From Alphaproteobacteria bacterium (lineage in GTDB: Bacteria > Pseudomonadota > Alphaproteobacteria > Micavibrionales > Micavibrionaceae), in NCBI GenBank assembly GCA_018000295.1, contig JAGNKE010000001.1, positions 1 to 64,000 of the forward strand: 64,000 nucleotides of DNA. The letters are read 5' to 3'. Shown piece by piece: positions 9,363-18,521 of this stretch. The notes beneath the pieces are model-generated. The model made no database searches. It saw nothing but the letters and a program-made list of their open reading frames with translations, and had not been told where the DNA came from. The number at the start of each line of letters is the position of its first letter. Position 1 is the first letter of the stretch. The position numbers were made by a program, and so were the translations under genes.

Positions 9363-9815
9363 ATGCCCCATTTTATGATCGTCGAAGCCAGATATTACGA
9401 AAATATATCCGATATGCTGCTCAAGGGCGCGGCGGCGGCCCTGGACGCTAAACGCTCCACGTATGAGGTTTTTCAGGTTCCCGGCGCATTGGAAATTCCC
9501 CTCGCCATCCGTCTCGGGATGCTAAGGCCGGAGGGCCGGGGAACCGTCGGGCGCCAGTTTGATGGCTTTATCGCTCTGGGCTGTGTTCTGCGAGGCGAAA
9601 CAACTCATTACGACATCGTATCTAACGAAAGCGCCAGAGGCCTCTCCACCCTAGCCATCGAATATGAAAAGCCAATCGGCAACGGTATCCTGACCTGCGA
9701 GACAGAGGAGCAAGCTCTTGAACGTGCCGACCCCGCGAAACTGAATAAGGGCGGCGAGGCGGCGATGGCCGCTTTGGCCATGGTGGAGTTCAAGAAAACG
9801 TTGGGGGTCAGATAA
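9363..9815 (+). CDS. ribH: 6,7-dimethyl-8-ribityllumazine synthase
   Basis: RibH joins the RibD pathway product with DHBP to form lumazine, the substrate of riboflavin synthase. The 150-residue product has the family signatures VPGALEIPLAIRL, FDGFIALGCVLRGETTHYD (with the catalytic His) and NGILTCETEEQALERA. It starts 20 bases after ribB and its stop shares a base with the nusB start (TAATG). Confidence 0.96.
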   Translation: MPHFMIVEARYYENISDMLLKGAAAALDAKRSTYEVFQVPGALEIPLAIRLGMLRPEGRGTVGRQFDGFIALGCVLRGETTHYDIVSNESARGLSTLAIEYEKPIGNGILTCETEEQALERADPAKLNKGGEAAMAALAMVEFKKTLGVR

Positions 9816-10300
9816 TGGCGCTGGTCGGCGGTCGAAAAGACAAAAATCCCTCCGAAAACCGGAAAAAAATGGCGGCCCGCCTGATGGCCGTGCAGGCCAC
9901 CTATGAATCCGGCCATAATGGCGAACCGCTGGAGCAGGTTCTGAGGGATTATCTTGATAACCGCTCGGGCATGGAAACCGACGACGGCAAGCTAGAAACG
10001 CCGGACCGCGAATTGTTCCTTCAAATCGCACGGGGCGTAAAAAACCGCAGGGAGGAAATCGAAGCCATTTTGGCAGGTCATCTCCCGCAAAGAGACGAGT
10101 CCCAGCCCCGTAAGGAGGTCGAACCGCTGCTCAAGGCTGTGCTTTTATGTGGGATAGGTGAACTCCTGATGCACCCGGAGATTGACGCGCCTCTCATAAT
10201 CAACGACTATTTAGAGGTTACACGCGCCTTTTACGAGAAGGGCGAAGTCTCCCTCGTCAATGGCGTCCTCGACGCCGCCGCCGGACGCCTCCGGTCCTGA
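9815..10300 (+). CDS. nusB: Transcription antitermination factor NusB
   Basis: NusB binds boxA RNA with NusE (S10) and promotes antitermination, mainly of rRNA operons. The 161-residue all-helical protein has the family features MAARLMAVQATYE, LLKAVLLCGIGELL and the C-terminal INDYLEVTRAFYEKGEVSLVNGVLDAAA. The ribH-nusB pairing is widespread in bacteria. It is the last gene of the operon; fliL follows after 61 bases. Confidence 0.95.
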   Translation: MALVGGRKDKNPSENRKKMAARLMAVQATYESGHNGEPLEQVLRDYLDNRSGMETDDGKLETPDRELFLQIARGVKNRREEIEAILAGHLPQRDESQPRKEVEPLLKAVLLCGIGELLMHPEIDAPLIINDYLEVTRAFYEKGEVSLVNGVLDAAAGRLRS

Positions 10301-10361
10301 AATTACCTCGCATTTTATCCAAACCTAAGCCCCCGTTAATCCTTCCCTGATACACTCATCG

Positions 10362-10910
10362 GTGGAAGGACAAAACAGTAAAGCCCCCATGCGTAAGATA
10401 TTGATGCTAGTGATAGTTTTGCTTGTACTCGGCGGCGGAGGCGGCGGAGCCTATTATTACTTCGTCATGATGCCCGCAGCCGCCCAAGCTGCCGCCGAAG
10501 GCGGAGAAGGTCACGAAGAGGGTGGTGAAGAGGCTAAAAAAGAAGACGCGCACGGTGAAGAGGGCGGAGATGGTCACGGCGAAAAGAGCCAGACCGAATT
10601 CGTGGAACTCGATCCGCTGATCCTCCCGATCGTGGACAATGACGGGGTCAGTCAGGTGGTCAGCTTGGTGGTGGCCATCGAGGTGGCGGATCCGACCTCC
10701 AAAGATAAAGTGAAGGCCATGTCACCGAAACTGAAGGACGCTTACATTCAGGATATGTACGGGATGCTCAACCAGCACGCGGCAATGAAGGGCGGCATCG
10801 TACAGGTGGCCATCATCAAGCAGCGCTTGAACGAAGTGACCAACACGGTTCTGGGCGATGACGTCGCACAGGATGTGCTGTTACAGGTCGTGCAGCAGCG
10901 CCCTATCTGA
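10362..10910 (+). CDS. fliL: Flagellar basal-body-associated protein FliL
   Basis: FliL is a single-pass inner-membrane protein that forms rings around the stators and supports motor output. It has an N-terminal membrane helix (ILMLVIVLLVLGGGGGGAYYYFV), then an unusually acidic, His-containing linker of about 35 residues, and a periplasmic domain from LDPLILPIVDNDGVSQVVSLVVAIEV to the end (DDVAQDVLLQVVQQRPI). The start is either the GTG at 10362 or the ATG at 10389; neither has a well-placed ribosome-binding site. It stands alone, away from other flagellar genes. Confidence 0.88.
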   Translation: MEGQNSKAPMRKILMLVIVLLVLGGGGGGAYYYFVMMPAAAQAAAEGGEGHEEGGEEAKKEDAHGEEGGDGHGEKSQTEFVELDPLILPIVDNDGVSQVVSLVVAIEVADPTSKDKVKAMSPKLKDAYIQDMYGMLNQHAAMKGGIVQVAIIKQRLNEVTNTVLGDDVAQDVLLQVVQQRPI

Positions 10911-10933
10911 TCTTCAAAAAACTCCGGAAAAAA

Positions 10934-11377
10934 CTACTTCGCGCCGCTTTTCGGGTTAAACCGCCCGAGATTCCCCAGAAGCTGTTGTGTGAGTGTCAGG
11001 TCGTTGCCGTGTGTCGGCGTCTTGGCCCGCGCAACGGGAATGTCTTCTCTCGTATTATCAACATCCTGAACGACCTCAACCACGCCCTCGGCATTGAACG
11101 CGACAGCGACGATTTTTTCATCCACAATTTCCGGGTCCAGAATGCCACGCTTCTCGATCGTCTGCCCTAAATAGTACCAGACATTCGGATTAAAGGTAGA
11201 CACCGTCGTCGGCGAACCCAGAATTTGCAAAACATCGGAACGGGTGCTGACTCCCGCCTTGACCTCCTGCAGCTTGTAATCCTCAACCATATTTCCGCGT
11301 TTGGCCACCACCGGGGAACAGGCGGCAAGGGCAAAAAGACAAAAAAGGCACAGAACATATTTTAATGGATGCTTCAT
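10934..11377 (-). CDS. bamE: Outer membrane protein assembly factor BamE
   Basis: BamE is a lipoprotein of the BAM complex that inserts beta-barrel proteins into the outer membrane. The 147-residue product has a lipoprotein signal peptide with lipobox LAAC (Cys20) and the SmpA/OmlA domain (LQEVKAGVSTRSDVLQILGSPT, WYYLGQTIEKR). The C-terminal 30 residues extend past the core domain. It is monocistronic and divergent from the bc1 chaperone gene. Confidence 0.93.
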   Translation of the reverse strand: MKHPLKYVLCLFCLFALAACSPVVAKRGNMVEDYKLQEVKAGVSTRSDVLQILGSPTTVSTFNPNVWYYLGQTIEKRGILDPEIVDEKIVAVAFNAEGVVEVVQDVDNTREDIPVARAKTPTHGNDLTLTQQLLGNLGRFNPKSGAK

Positions 11378-11451
11378 GGTCAGCCCGATTGCGACAGAGT
11401 AATTTGGAATCTATAGTGCTAATTGTTTAGTGAAACCTAGAGTAAAAATCA

Positions 11452-12042
11452 ATGTTCGGTTTTTTCCTGAAGGGATTTTCCAAATACGATAAGAGGGACC
11501 AGCTCGCGGGCGAGGAATTATATCTCGCCACGATCCGTCAGGCGCGTCTGGCTGAATTTTTTACCCGTTACGGTGTGCCCGACAGCGTGGATGGTCGTTT
11601 TGACCTTCTGATGGTTCACCTCTACATGCTCTTTTGCCGCCTGCGCCCCCACCCGCGCTATAAGGACATTTCACAATACATTTTCGACCGCGCCTTCAAG
11701 GATATGGAAAAAGGCCTGCGAGAAGTCGGGGTCGGCGATGTCGGCATCCCCAAAAAAATGAAAGTGATGATGCAGGCCTTCAACGGCCGGATGAACGCCT
11801 ACAAGGCCACGGAAGCGCATGAACACGAAAACGCTTCTGCGCCGCCAACGCCGGATCAGCCTCTTTTCGACACGTTGCGGCGAAATCTTTACGGAACCGT
11901 TGAAAAACCCAAGAATTCCATGATAGCAGATATGGTTATTTATATGAGGTATAACGCAATGGCGCTCAATCATCAGGATATGGACCAGATCGCCTTGGGG
12001 AACATAAAATACGTAAATCCGTCGGAAATTCGAAAACCGTAA
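11452..12042 (+). CDS. Ubiquinol-cytochrome c chaperone (CBP3 family)
   Basis: A member of the CBP3/UQCC1 family, which assists assembly of cytochrome b into the bc1 complex (complex III). The 196-residue product has the conserved helical core, including FDLLMVHLYMLFCRLR, ISQYIFDRAFKDMEKGLREVGVGDVGIPKKMK and FNGRMNAY. It is followed 10 bases later by a DUF177 gene, a pairing found in many Alphaproteobacteria. It implies a bc1 complex, although no pet or fbc genes lie in the window. Confidence 0.9.
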   Translation: MFGFFLKGFSKYDKRDQLAGEELYLATIRQARLAEFFTRYGVPDSVDGRFDLLMVHLYMLFCRLRPHPRYKDISQYIFDRAFKDMEKGLREVGVGDVGIPKKMKVMMQAFNGRMNAYKATEAHEHENASAPPTPDQPLFDTLRRNLYGTVEKPKNSMIADMVIYMRYNAMALNHQDMDQIALGNIKYVNPSEIRKP

Positions 12043-12052
12043 GGGATGAGAG

Positions 12053-12667
12053 ATGAAAAAGAAAGATACCGAAAAGGCGGCTTTGACACCCGAATGGACC
12101 AGCCTCTTCGATACGGAAAAGGTGGACCGTGCGCCCTACACCTTGAAGCTATCGCCCGCAGAGGCTGAAAGAACGGCCATTGCCAAACGTCTGGGCCTCC
12201 TGTCCCTGGATTCCATGGAGGTGGATTATGTGCTCAGGCGCAATCCCGGCAATATGGTGATCCATGTGCAGGGGGAGATATGTGCGTCTGCCACGCAAAA
12301 ATGTGTAGTCTCCACGGAACTGATGAAGCAGAAAATTGAGGCTGGTTTTGATGCGTGGTACGCCGACGCCTCTCAGGCCGTTTCCTTCACCAGGGCCAAA
12401 CGCGAAAGGGATCTGGAAAAGGACAATATCGAAAAGCCCGTTCTGGACGAATCCGAAGACCCGGAGCCGATTATCGATGGAAAGATCGACTTGGGCGAAT
12501 TGGCGGTTCAGCACCTCTCCTTGAGTATCAATCCTTACCCCCGCAAGGAAGAATACGCGCAAGGACAGCCCCTGGCCGAAGCTATGAAAACCGTGGGGAC
12601 CGGGGAAATCTACAATAACCCTTTCGAAGCCCTCAAGAACTGGCGCGAAAAGGAAAGCAAGGGGTAA
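12053..12667 (+). CDS. DUF177 (YceD) family protein
   Basis: A 204-residue soluble protein of the DUF177/YceD family, whose members generally sit by rpmF and take part in 23S rRNA or ribosome maturation in several organisms. Visible features are the beta-rich core (MVIHVQGEICASATQKCVVS) and the acidic C-terminal segment with IDLGELAVQHLSLSINPYPR, the hallmark of the family. In many bacteria it directly precedes rpmF; here a minus-strand exporter gene separates it from rpmF, which suggests an insertion between them. Confidence 0.88.
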   Translation: MKKKDTEKAALTPEWTSLFDTEKVDRAPYTLKLSPAEAERTAIAKRLGLLSLDSMEVDYVLRRNPGNMVIHVQGEICASATQKCVVSTELMKQKIEAGFDAWYADASQAVSFTRAKRERDLEKDNIEKPVLDESEDPEPIIDGKIDLGELAVQHLSLSINPYPRKEEYAQGQPLAEAMKTVGTGEIYNNPFEALKNWREKESKG

Positions 12668-12687
12668 CGCGGCCAAAACTCGCCAAA

Positions 12688-13788
12688 CTAGACAATATTC
12701 AAAAAGGTCAGGATACAGTAAAAGCAAAACAGAAGAGCTGTTTCACTGACCACAAGCAGAGTCGGCCCGTATCCTAACAAAAACAGATCCTTCATTGATG
12801 TCTTGAGACCGACGGCAGCTATAGCCATAATCAGAAGCCATTTGCTCACTATCGCCAGACCCTCGGTTATGGGTTCAGCCAGAAGCCCCGAAGAGTTTAA
12901 TCCAGCCAAAGCAATAAAGCCGATAAGGAAGGGCGGAACGGAGAGTAAACGGCTTCTCTTACTCGACGAGGGATTGCTGTAGATGAAGGACAGCCCCAAA
13001 AGAATAGGTAACAGCATGAAGACACGGATCAGTTTAACAAGAACGGCAGCATCGCCGGCATCATCTGAGACCGAATAGCCAGCCCCTACGACCTGTGAAA
13101 CGTCATGAATACTGCCGCCGATGATAACGCCGGAGTGGTAAGGGCTGTAATCCAGCAAGCCAAGGATCACAGGATAAACAACCATGGCAACCGTTCCCAT
13201 GAGGGTGACACCGATGACGGCTGTCAAAGTATGGCGCTCAAGAGTTTTTGAAGGAGGCATGACAGAGGAAATAGCCAAGGCAGCGGAAGCCCCGCAGATC
13301 GCTGTGGCACCGCCGATAAGTACTCCCAGTTCACGGTCCAATCCGAAAACCCTGCCTAAGAACGGGGACATAAGTATGACCAGGAGGGTGGTAACGGAAA
13401 TGGCCGACAGGGCAATAAAGCCTAGGGAATCAAACTGCGAAAAAAGGATGCGGGCGCCGATAAGAGCAACGCCGACTTTTAAAATATGCTGGGAGGTGAA
13501 TTGTATCCCCTTTCCAATTTTCTCATCTTCGAACAAAAAGTGAAAAGATAAACCGATCAAAAGGCACATCAGCATAACAGGGGCGGAATAGTGTTCCGAA
13601 ATCAGCGTGGAAGCGAGTGTAACCAGCCCGCAAACCATCACGCCAGGCAAGAGAGAGCGTGTATGATCAAGAAACGGCTCACGGCCTTTTTCAAGCGGGT
13701 CAGGCAGCCCCTCAAGAGAGTCCATAAAACGGTATTTTTCGAGTTTATCATTATTATTCATGGGGTTATCGTATTTACAGGATATCAT
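12688..13788 (-). CDS. YeiH family putative sulfate exporter (UPF0324)
   Basis: A polytopic membrane protein of 366 residues with about ten helices. Family features include VMLMCLLIGLSFHFL, HILKVGVALIGARI, LIGGATAICGASAALAISSV and the HDVSQVVGAGYSV motif. YeiH-type proteins are annotated as putative sulfate or small-anion exporters; the substrate is unproven. The ATG at 13761 (starting MNNNDKLEK) is as likely a start as 13788. Its orientation breaks the usual DUF177-rpmF neighbourhood. Base usage looks a little less GC-rich than in its neighbours. Confidence 0.87.
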   Translation of the reverse strand: MISCKYDNPMNNNDKLEKYRFMDSLEGLPDPLEKGREPFLDHTRSLLPGVMVCGLVTLASTLISEHYSAPVMLMCLLIGLSFHFLFEDEKIGKGIQFTSQHILKVGVALIGARILFSQFDSLGFIALSAISVTTLLVILMSPFLGRVFGLDRELGVLIGGATAICGASAALAISSVMPPSKTLERHTLTAVIGVTLMGTVAMVVYPVILGLLDYSPYHSGVIIGGSIHDVSQVVGAGYSVSDDAGDAAVLVKLIRVFMLLPILLGLSFIYSNPSSSKRSRLLSVPPFLIGFIALAGLNSSGLLAEPITEGLAIVSKWLLIMAIAAVGLKTSMKDLFLLGYGPTLLVVSETALLFCFYCILTFLNIV

Positions 13789-13935
13789 GGTGATGCTAAA
13801 GATGAATGGGTGCGAGACGTTAGCGCACAGTGCACGGAAAGTCTACAGAGGCGCGAATACGTTCAAATATTCCTTGCATAGAGGGAGCTTTTTGTTTAGA
13901 AAGCCCCATTCGTTTATTGTCAAGGACTCAGTAAA

Positions 13936-14115
13936 ATGGCCGTACCAAAAAGAAAAACATCGCCGTCCAAGCGCAACAAGCGCCGTTCCCATCACGCTCT
14001 GAAGACCGAAAACTGGGTCGAGGACGCAGAATCCGGCGAACCCGTCCGCCGCCACCATATCGACCTGAAAACCGGCACCTACCGGGGCCGTCAGGTGATC
14101 GAAGAGCGCAGCTAA
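13936..14115 (+). CDS. rpmF: 50S ribosomal protein L32
   Basis: A 59-residue basic protein beginning [19 protein letters not shown], the unmistakable start of L32, and ending [13 protein letters not shown]. It lacks the zinc-binding Cys pairs seen in some L32 proteins. It heads the rpmF-plsX-fabH-ihfA-merR series typical of Alphaproteobacteria. Confidence 0.97.
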   Translation: MAVPKRKTSPSKRNKRRSHHALKTENWVEDAESGEPVRRHHIDLKTGTYRGRQVIEERS

Positions 14116-14244
14116 TCCGCTCCTGCAGGAATTTGAAGACTTTTTAAGACAGGGCTGGCGTACCCCCTTGCCTCGGCTTTAATATTCCTATAAGTCCTTT
14201 TCAATAAAAGCTTTACGCTCTTTTTCTCAGGGAAGGGACGTTTC

Positions 14245-15312
14245 TTGTCCGAATCACATCACCAAGCGGCAGCAGGACCGATCGTTATTGCTATAGATGC
14301 GATGGGCGGGGATCACGGCCCCCCGGAAATCATTCCGGCGCTCTCCAGGGTTTTGGAGCTAAGGCCCGATGTGCGTTTCCGTGTTTACGGCGATCAGGGG
14401 AAAATCTCAGGGGAATTGGAAAAGCATACAAGCCTCGCCCGGGCCGTGACCGTCATCCACACCGATAAAAAAGTTGAAAGCCACGACAAACCCTCCGCGG
14501 CCCTCCGCGCCAGTAAGGGGACGAGTATGCGTATGGCGATTGAATCCGTAGAGGCCGGAGAAGCTATGGCGGTCGTATCGGCGGGGAATACCGGCGCTTT
14601 AATGGCTCTGGCCAAAATCGTATTCAAAACTCTGCCCGGAATTCACCGTCCGGCCATAGCCTCCGTGATGCCGGGGATCAAGGGCGAGAGCATCATGCTT
14701 GATCTTGGGGCGAACGTCATAGTTGACGCCGAAGCTCTGGTGCAGTTCGCGGTTCTCGGTGCCGTTTTCGCTAAAAAGCAGAAAAAGATCGACAAGCCCA
14801 CAGTGGGCCTGCTGAATGTCGGATCCGAGGAGATCAAAGGACCGGAACATATCCGGGCTGCCGCCGAAATTCTCAAAAAAATTGAATTTCCCGGTACGTA
14901 TCATGGCTTTGTCGAGGGCGATGACATCATGAAAGGCACCGTGGATGTGATTGTCGCCGATGGCTACGCGGGCAATGTAGCCCTGAAAACCGCCGAAGGA
15001 GTCGGGCTTCTGATCAAACATTATTTCAAGGAATCCTTTAACTCGCCGCTGGCATGGCTGGGCGGGTTGATTGCCTATTCGTCGCTTAAAAAACTCAAAA
15101 AGAAGACCGATCCACGCCTCTACAACGGCGGCGTATTTTTAGGATTAAACGGAGTCTGCGTCAAAAGTCACGGCGGCGCCGATTCTCTGGCTTTTTCCCA
15201 GGCCGTTCTTCTCGCTGTCCGTTTGGCTCGTTACGGCTATATCAATGAAGTCATAGAGGATATGAACCGTGTAATGCAGCAGGAGAAATTCCTGACCCCC
15301 GAAGCGGATTAA
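14245..15312 (+). CDS. plsX: Phosphate acyltransferase PlsX
   Basis: PlsX converts acyl-ACP to acyl-phosphate for glycerol-3-phosphate acylation, the first step of phospholipid synthesis. The 355-residue product has IVIAIDAMGGDHGP at the N-terminus, then SAGNTGALMALAK, IMLDLGANV and VDVIVADGYAGNVALKTAEGVG. The start appears to be the TTG at 14245, preceded by AGGGAAGGG; no ATG lies upstream in frame. It is followed 13 bases later by fabH. Confidence 0.96.
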   Translation: MSESHHQAAAGPIVIAIDAMGGDHGPPEIIPALSRVLELRPDVRFRVYGDQGKISGELEKHTSLARAVTVIHTDKKVESHDKPSAALRASKGTSMRMAIESVEAGEAMAVVSAGNTGALMALAKIVFKTLPGIHRPAIASVMPGIKGESIMLDLGANVIVDAEALVQFAVLGAVFAKKQKKIDKPTVGLLNVGSEEIKGPEHIRAAAEILKKIEFPGTYHGFVEGDDIMKGTVDVIVADGYAGNVALKTAEGVGLLIKHYFKESFNSPLAWLGGLIAYSSLKKLKKKTDPRLYNGGVFLGLNGVCVKSHGGADSLAFSQAVLLAVRLARYGYINEVIEDMNRVMQQEKFLTPEAD

Positions 15313-15325
15313 GAGAGCGTAATCC

Positions 15326-16288
15326 ATGTCTGTTTCATCCATCATTCGCGCAACCGGCAGCTATCTCCCGCAAAGGGTAATGAAAAACGCCGAACTGGAG
15401 AAAATGGTCGAAACTTCCGACGAATGGATTTTTGAACGGTCCGGCATCAGGGAGCGCAGGATCGCAGCAGAAAACGAAAAAACCTCGGATTTGGCTGTGA
15501 ACGCTGCGCGGGCGGCGATGCAACAGGCAAAGATCAGCCCGCAGGAGATTGACGGCATCATCGTGGCGACGACAACGCCCGATCAAACCTTCCCCTCGGT
15601 GGCCGTGATGGTCCAGAAGGCGCTGGACATCCCCGTATGCACCGCCTTTGATGTTCAGGCCGTGTGCAGTGGCTTCGTGTACGCGCTGAGCATCGCCGAT
15701 AATTTCATCAAGGCGGGTCGTCACAGGCGCATCCTCGTGATCGGCGCCGAAAAGATGAGCGCGATTATCGACTGGACTGACCGCACCACCTGCGTCCTCT
15801 TCGGCGACGGGGCAGGGGCCGTCATTCTTGAGGCTTCAAACGAACCCAAGCGCGGGATTCTCTCAACGCATCTCAAGGCCGATGGCCGCTACAAGGATAT
15901 CCTTTATACCGATGGTGGGCCGTCCTCGACCGGGACAAGCGGCCACATCGTCATGCACGGCCGCGAGGTCTTCAAACAGGCCGTCACCCTCATGGCCGAA
16001 GTGGTCGAGGAGGCGCTGAAGGAAAATAACCTCACGACCGCCCAGATCGACTGGCTCGTCCCGCATCAGGCCAATATCCGCATCATTGAGGCCACGGCTA
16101 AAAAGCTGAACCTTCCGATGGAAAAAGTCGTCGTGACCGTCGAGCGTCACGGCAACACCTCCGCTGCCTCGATTCCCCTGGCCTTCGATGAGGCCATGCG
16201 TTCTGGGCGCATCAAACCCGGCCAGACCGTACTCTTTGAAGCCATGGGCGGGGGGCTGACCTGGGCCTCCGCGCTTGTGCGTTTATAA
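15326..16288 (+). CDS. fabH: Beta-ketoacyl-ACP synthase III
   Basis: FabH starts fatty-acid elongation by condensing acetyl-CoA with malonyl-ACP. The 320-residue product carries the full Cys-His-Asn triad: Cys114 in [11 protein letters not shown], His247 in VPHQANIRI and Asn277 in [12 protein letters not shown]. The C-terminal [14 protein letters not shown] is also typical. It is co-transcribed with plsX. Confidence 0.97.
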   Translation: MSVSSIIRATGSYLPQRVMKNAELEKMVETSDEWIFERSGIRERRIAAENEKTSDLAVNAARAAMQQAKISPQEIDGIIVATTTPDQTFPSVAVMVQKALDIPVCTAFDVQAVCSGFVYALSIADNFIKAGRHRRILVIGAEKMSAIIDWTDRTTCVLFGDGAGAVILEASNEPKRGILSTHLKADGRYKDILYTDGGPSSTGTSGHIVMHGREVFKQAVTLMAEVVEEALKENNLTTAQIDWLVPHQANIRIIEATAKKLNLPMEKVVVTVERHGNTSAASIPLAFDEAMRSGRIKPGQTVLFEAMGGGLTWASALVRL

Positions 16289-16422
16289 TTTACATAATTA
16301 TTAATTTTTTTCTTTAACTCGCCAAAGCGCCTGATTTTCGATAGGAAAATCAAAAAAATTCAGAAAACCTGCTAAGCCTATTGAATTGAATCATTTTTTT
16401 GTGGTTATCCTATTGCGTATGA

Positions 16423-16451
16423 TTGACGCGTGTGGGATGGCGGGTTAGTCT
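16423..16451 (+). promoter_or_regulatory. Candidate sigma-70-type promoter for ihfA
   Basis: TTGACG at 16423-16428, a 17-base spacer, then TAGTCT at 16446-16451. The first hexamer is a good match, the second a poor one. It lies in the 169-base gap after fabH and just upstream of the ihfA start, so ihfA may have its own promoter. Confidence 0.35.
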
Positions 16452-16457
16452 CGCACA

Positions 16458-16775
16458 ATGGATGACAGGGAGAGTTCGATGAGTGAGCGCACGATGACAC
16501 GGGCGGATTTGGCCGAAGCTGTATATCAGGAAGTGGGTTTGTCCCGTAACGAATCGGCGGACTTGGTTGAAGTCCTGCTGAATGAAATTTCCAACACCTT
16601 GATCGCAGGAAACAACGTCAAGATTTCCTCCTTTGGAAGCTTTACGATTAGGGAAAAGGGCCAACGTGTAGGCCGTAATCCGAAAACGGGAATAGAGGTG
16701 CCGATCTCGCCCCGCCGTGTACTGGTCTTCCGGGCCTCACACGTCCTGAAAGACAGAATAAACTCGCGTACCTAA
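16458..16775 (+). CDS. ihfA: Integration host factor subunit alpha
   Basis: IHF-alpha pairs with IHF-beta to bend DNA sharply and shape promoters and nucleoid structure. The 105-residue product has the HU/IHF fold: [45 protein letters not shown] (the beta-arm segment) and [16 protein letters not shown]. The ATG at 16479 is an alternative start giving a length closer to the family norm of about 100. It sits between fabH and a MerR gene, the usual alphaproteobacterial position. Confidence 0.94.
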   Translation: MDDRESSMSERTMTRADLAEAVYQEVGLSRNESADLVEVLLNEISNTLIAGNNVKISSFGSFTIREKGQRVGRNPKTGIEVPISPRRVLVFRASHVLKDRINSRT

Positions 16776-16826
16776 AGCACTATTATATCTCGCTTTTAGA
16801 CTGGCATGAGGATTTAAGGAATAGCA

Positions 16827-17453
16827 ATGACGACCGCGATAACCAAGACTTCTGATAAGTTAAACCCTGAGGAGGGAGCATCCGCGATTGAAAACTCGGG
16901 GCTTGTCCAGCAGGGCGAAAAGGCCCGTGAGCAGGCCGAGCAGATATCCAAAAAGACACAGGCCGCCCGTGCGAGCAAATCGTCCGGCGCTTTCCGTACG
17001 ATCAGTGAGGTTGCCGACGAACTGGGCGTCCAGCAGCACGTCCTGCGCTTCTGGGAAACCAAGTTTTCGCACGTTCGCCCGCTCAAGCGCGGTGGCGGCC
17101 GCCGCTATTACCGCCCCGAGGACGTCGATCTGCTGAAGCGCATCCATCACCTCCTGTATATTGAGGGCTACACGATCAAGGGCGTCCAGAAACTTCTCAA
17201 GGATGTAGGCAAGAACCAGGTGCTCAAGGGCGCTGGAACCTCGCAGGTTTTCATCCAGAACCCCGTGCTGGAAGCTCCCCACGAAAACGAAAAAAAGCCT
17301 GCGGTGATGGCCGCTGCCGCGCAACCTTCGCAGGGGCGCTTGCCTCTGATTGAGGCGCAGAACACTCACCTGACCGACCGTCAGCGCACGATTCTGGAGA
17401 CGATGCTTGAGGAATTGCGCGAACTCCGCAACCTCATTAAGCCGAAGAAATAA
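16827..17453 (+). CDS. MerR family transcriptional regulator
   Basis: A 208-residue regulator with an N-terminal extension of about 55 residues rich in Ala, Lys and Glu. The MerR-type winged helix follows ([48 protein letters not shown]), and then a helical C-terminus ending in [18 protein letters not shown], likely the dimerization helix. There are no metal-binding cysteines. The MerR protein downstream of ihfA is conserved in Alphaproteobacteria, but I know of no settled function. Confidence 0.9.
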   Translation: MTTAITKTSDKLNPEEGASAIENSGLVQQGEKAREQAEQISKKTQAARASKSSGAFRTISEVADELGVQQHVLRFWETKFSHVRPLKRGGGRRYYRPEDVDLLKRIHHLLYIEGYTIKGVQKLLKDVGKNQVLKGAGTSQVFIQNPVLEAPHENEKKPAVMAAAAQPSQGRLPLIEAQNTHLTDRQRTILETMLEELRELRNLIKPKK

Positions 17454-17475
17454 GTGCCTCCGGCCCCTTTGGGAT

Positions 17476-17504
17476 TTGATTCTCCGGCGAAAATACGGTA
17501 CTAA
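17476..17504 (+). promoter_or_regulatory. Candidate promoter of tRNA-Pro
   Basis: TTGATT, a 17-base spacer, then TACTAA, ending 22 bases before the tRNA. The same arrangement precedes the tRNA-Val and tRNA-Asp genes in this window, which raises confidence in all three. Confidence 0.55.
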
Positions 17505-17526
17505 CCTAGGATTAATTTTCAGGCAT

Positions 17527-17603
17527 CGGAACGTGGCGCAGCCTGGTAGCGCACTTGCATGGGGTGCAAGGGGTCGCAGGTTCAAATCCTGTCGTTCCGA
17601 CCA
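17527..17603 (+). tRNA. tRNA-Pro (anticodon GGG)
   Basis: Complete cloverleaf: acceptor CGGAACG pairs with CGTTCCG, D-arm GCGC/GCGC, anticodon stem CTTGC/GCAAG around ATGGGGT (anticodon GGG), T-arm around TTCAAAT, discriminator A and an encoded CCA. It reads CCC and CCU codons. Confidence 0.95.
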
Positions 17604-17636
17604 TTTTTATTTTGTATCTTTTGAGCGGGCTAGATT

Positions 17637-18521
17637 TTGAAACCCGATACCGCACCCGACCCCACCGCCTTCTTCACCCGGATCGTAGATATCCTCACAG
17701 CGCCGCGCTTTATTGCCTCAAGCCCGCGCCTCAAATTTTTTCTCTCGGAATTCCTTTATTTCGGCTTCAAGCAGGCCTGGGCCTGCCTGTTCGGCGGTCT
17801 GATGTTGGCCGCGATCATCGCCACGCGCTTCCTCTGGTCGCCGGACCTGCCGCTCGCCCGCTACGATTTTCTCTTTGTCTACGCAATCCTCATTCAAATC
17901 CTGTTCGTGCGCCTCAAGCTCGAAAATTGGGAGGAGGTGCGTGTAATTTTTATTTTCCATGTCGTCGGCACAGCGATGGAGATTTTCAAGACCCACATGG
18001 GCTCATGGATATACCCTGAGGAAAACCTGCTCCGCATCGGCGGCGTACCCTTGTTTTCCGGCTTCATGTATTCAGCGGTCGGCAGCTACATCGCAAGGGT
18101 TTGGCGTATTTTTGATTTCAAATTCACCCGCTACCCGCGCAAGGATTTAACGGTCCTGCTCTGTATTCTCATTTACGTGAATTTCTTCACCCATCACTTT
18201 ACCTATGATATCCGGCTGTTCCTGTTCGCCTTCACGATCCTGCTCTACGCCCGCACATGGGTTTATTACAAGCCGCACGAGACCTTTCAGAAAATGCCGC
18301 TGCTCCTCGGGTTTTTTCTGGTGTCCTTTTTTATCTGGATTGCAGAAAATACTGGAACTTTCGCTGCCGCATGGCGCTACCCCGATCAGGCGCACGCCTG
18401 GGCGCTCGTCTCGCCCCACAAAATGGGCGCGTGGTTTCTCTTGATGATTATCAGCTTTGTTTTGGTGACCCTCTTGCATAAGGACGGGCTGGAGGAGGGG
18501 AAGGACGAGGAGGAAAACTAG
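17637..18521 (+). CDS. DUF817 family membrane protein
   Basis: A 294-residue polytopic membrane protein with about eight helices. Family signatures include FHVVGTAMEIFKTHMGSWIYPE, LRIGGVPLFSGFMYSAVGSYIARVWR, IYVNFFTHHF and FLVSFFIWIAENTGTFAAAWRYP. DUF817 proteins have no established function. The start is the TTG at 17637 (product KPDTAPDPTAFF), only 33 bases after tRNA-Pro. Its stop overlaps the stop of the minus-strand gene at 18518. Confidence 0.88.
   Translation: MKPDTAPDPTAFFTRIVDILTAPRFIASSPRLKFFLSEFLYFGFKQAWACLFGGLMLAAIIATRFLWSPDLPLARYDFLFVYAILIQILFVRLKLENWEEVRVIFIFHVVGTAMEIFKTHMGSWIYPEENLLRIGGVPLFSGFMYSAVGSYIARVWRIFDFKFTRYPRKDLTVLLCILIYVNFFTHHFTYDIRLFLFAFTILLYARTWVYYKPHETFQKMPLLLGFFLVSFFIWIAENTGTFAAAWRYPDQAHAWALVSPHKMGAWFLLMIISFVLVTLLHKDGLEEGKDEEEN

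Noticed and set aside
16340-16370. Stem GATTTTC/GAAAATC after fabH as a terminator
   Set aside because: It is followed by A residues rather than T on the coding strand, so it would not terminate fabH transcription.
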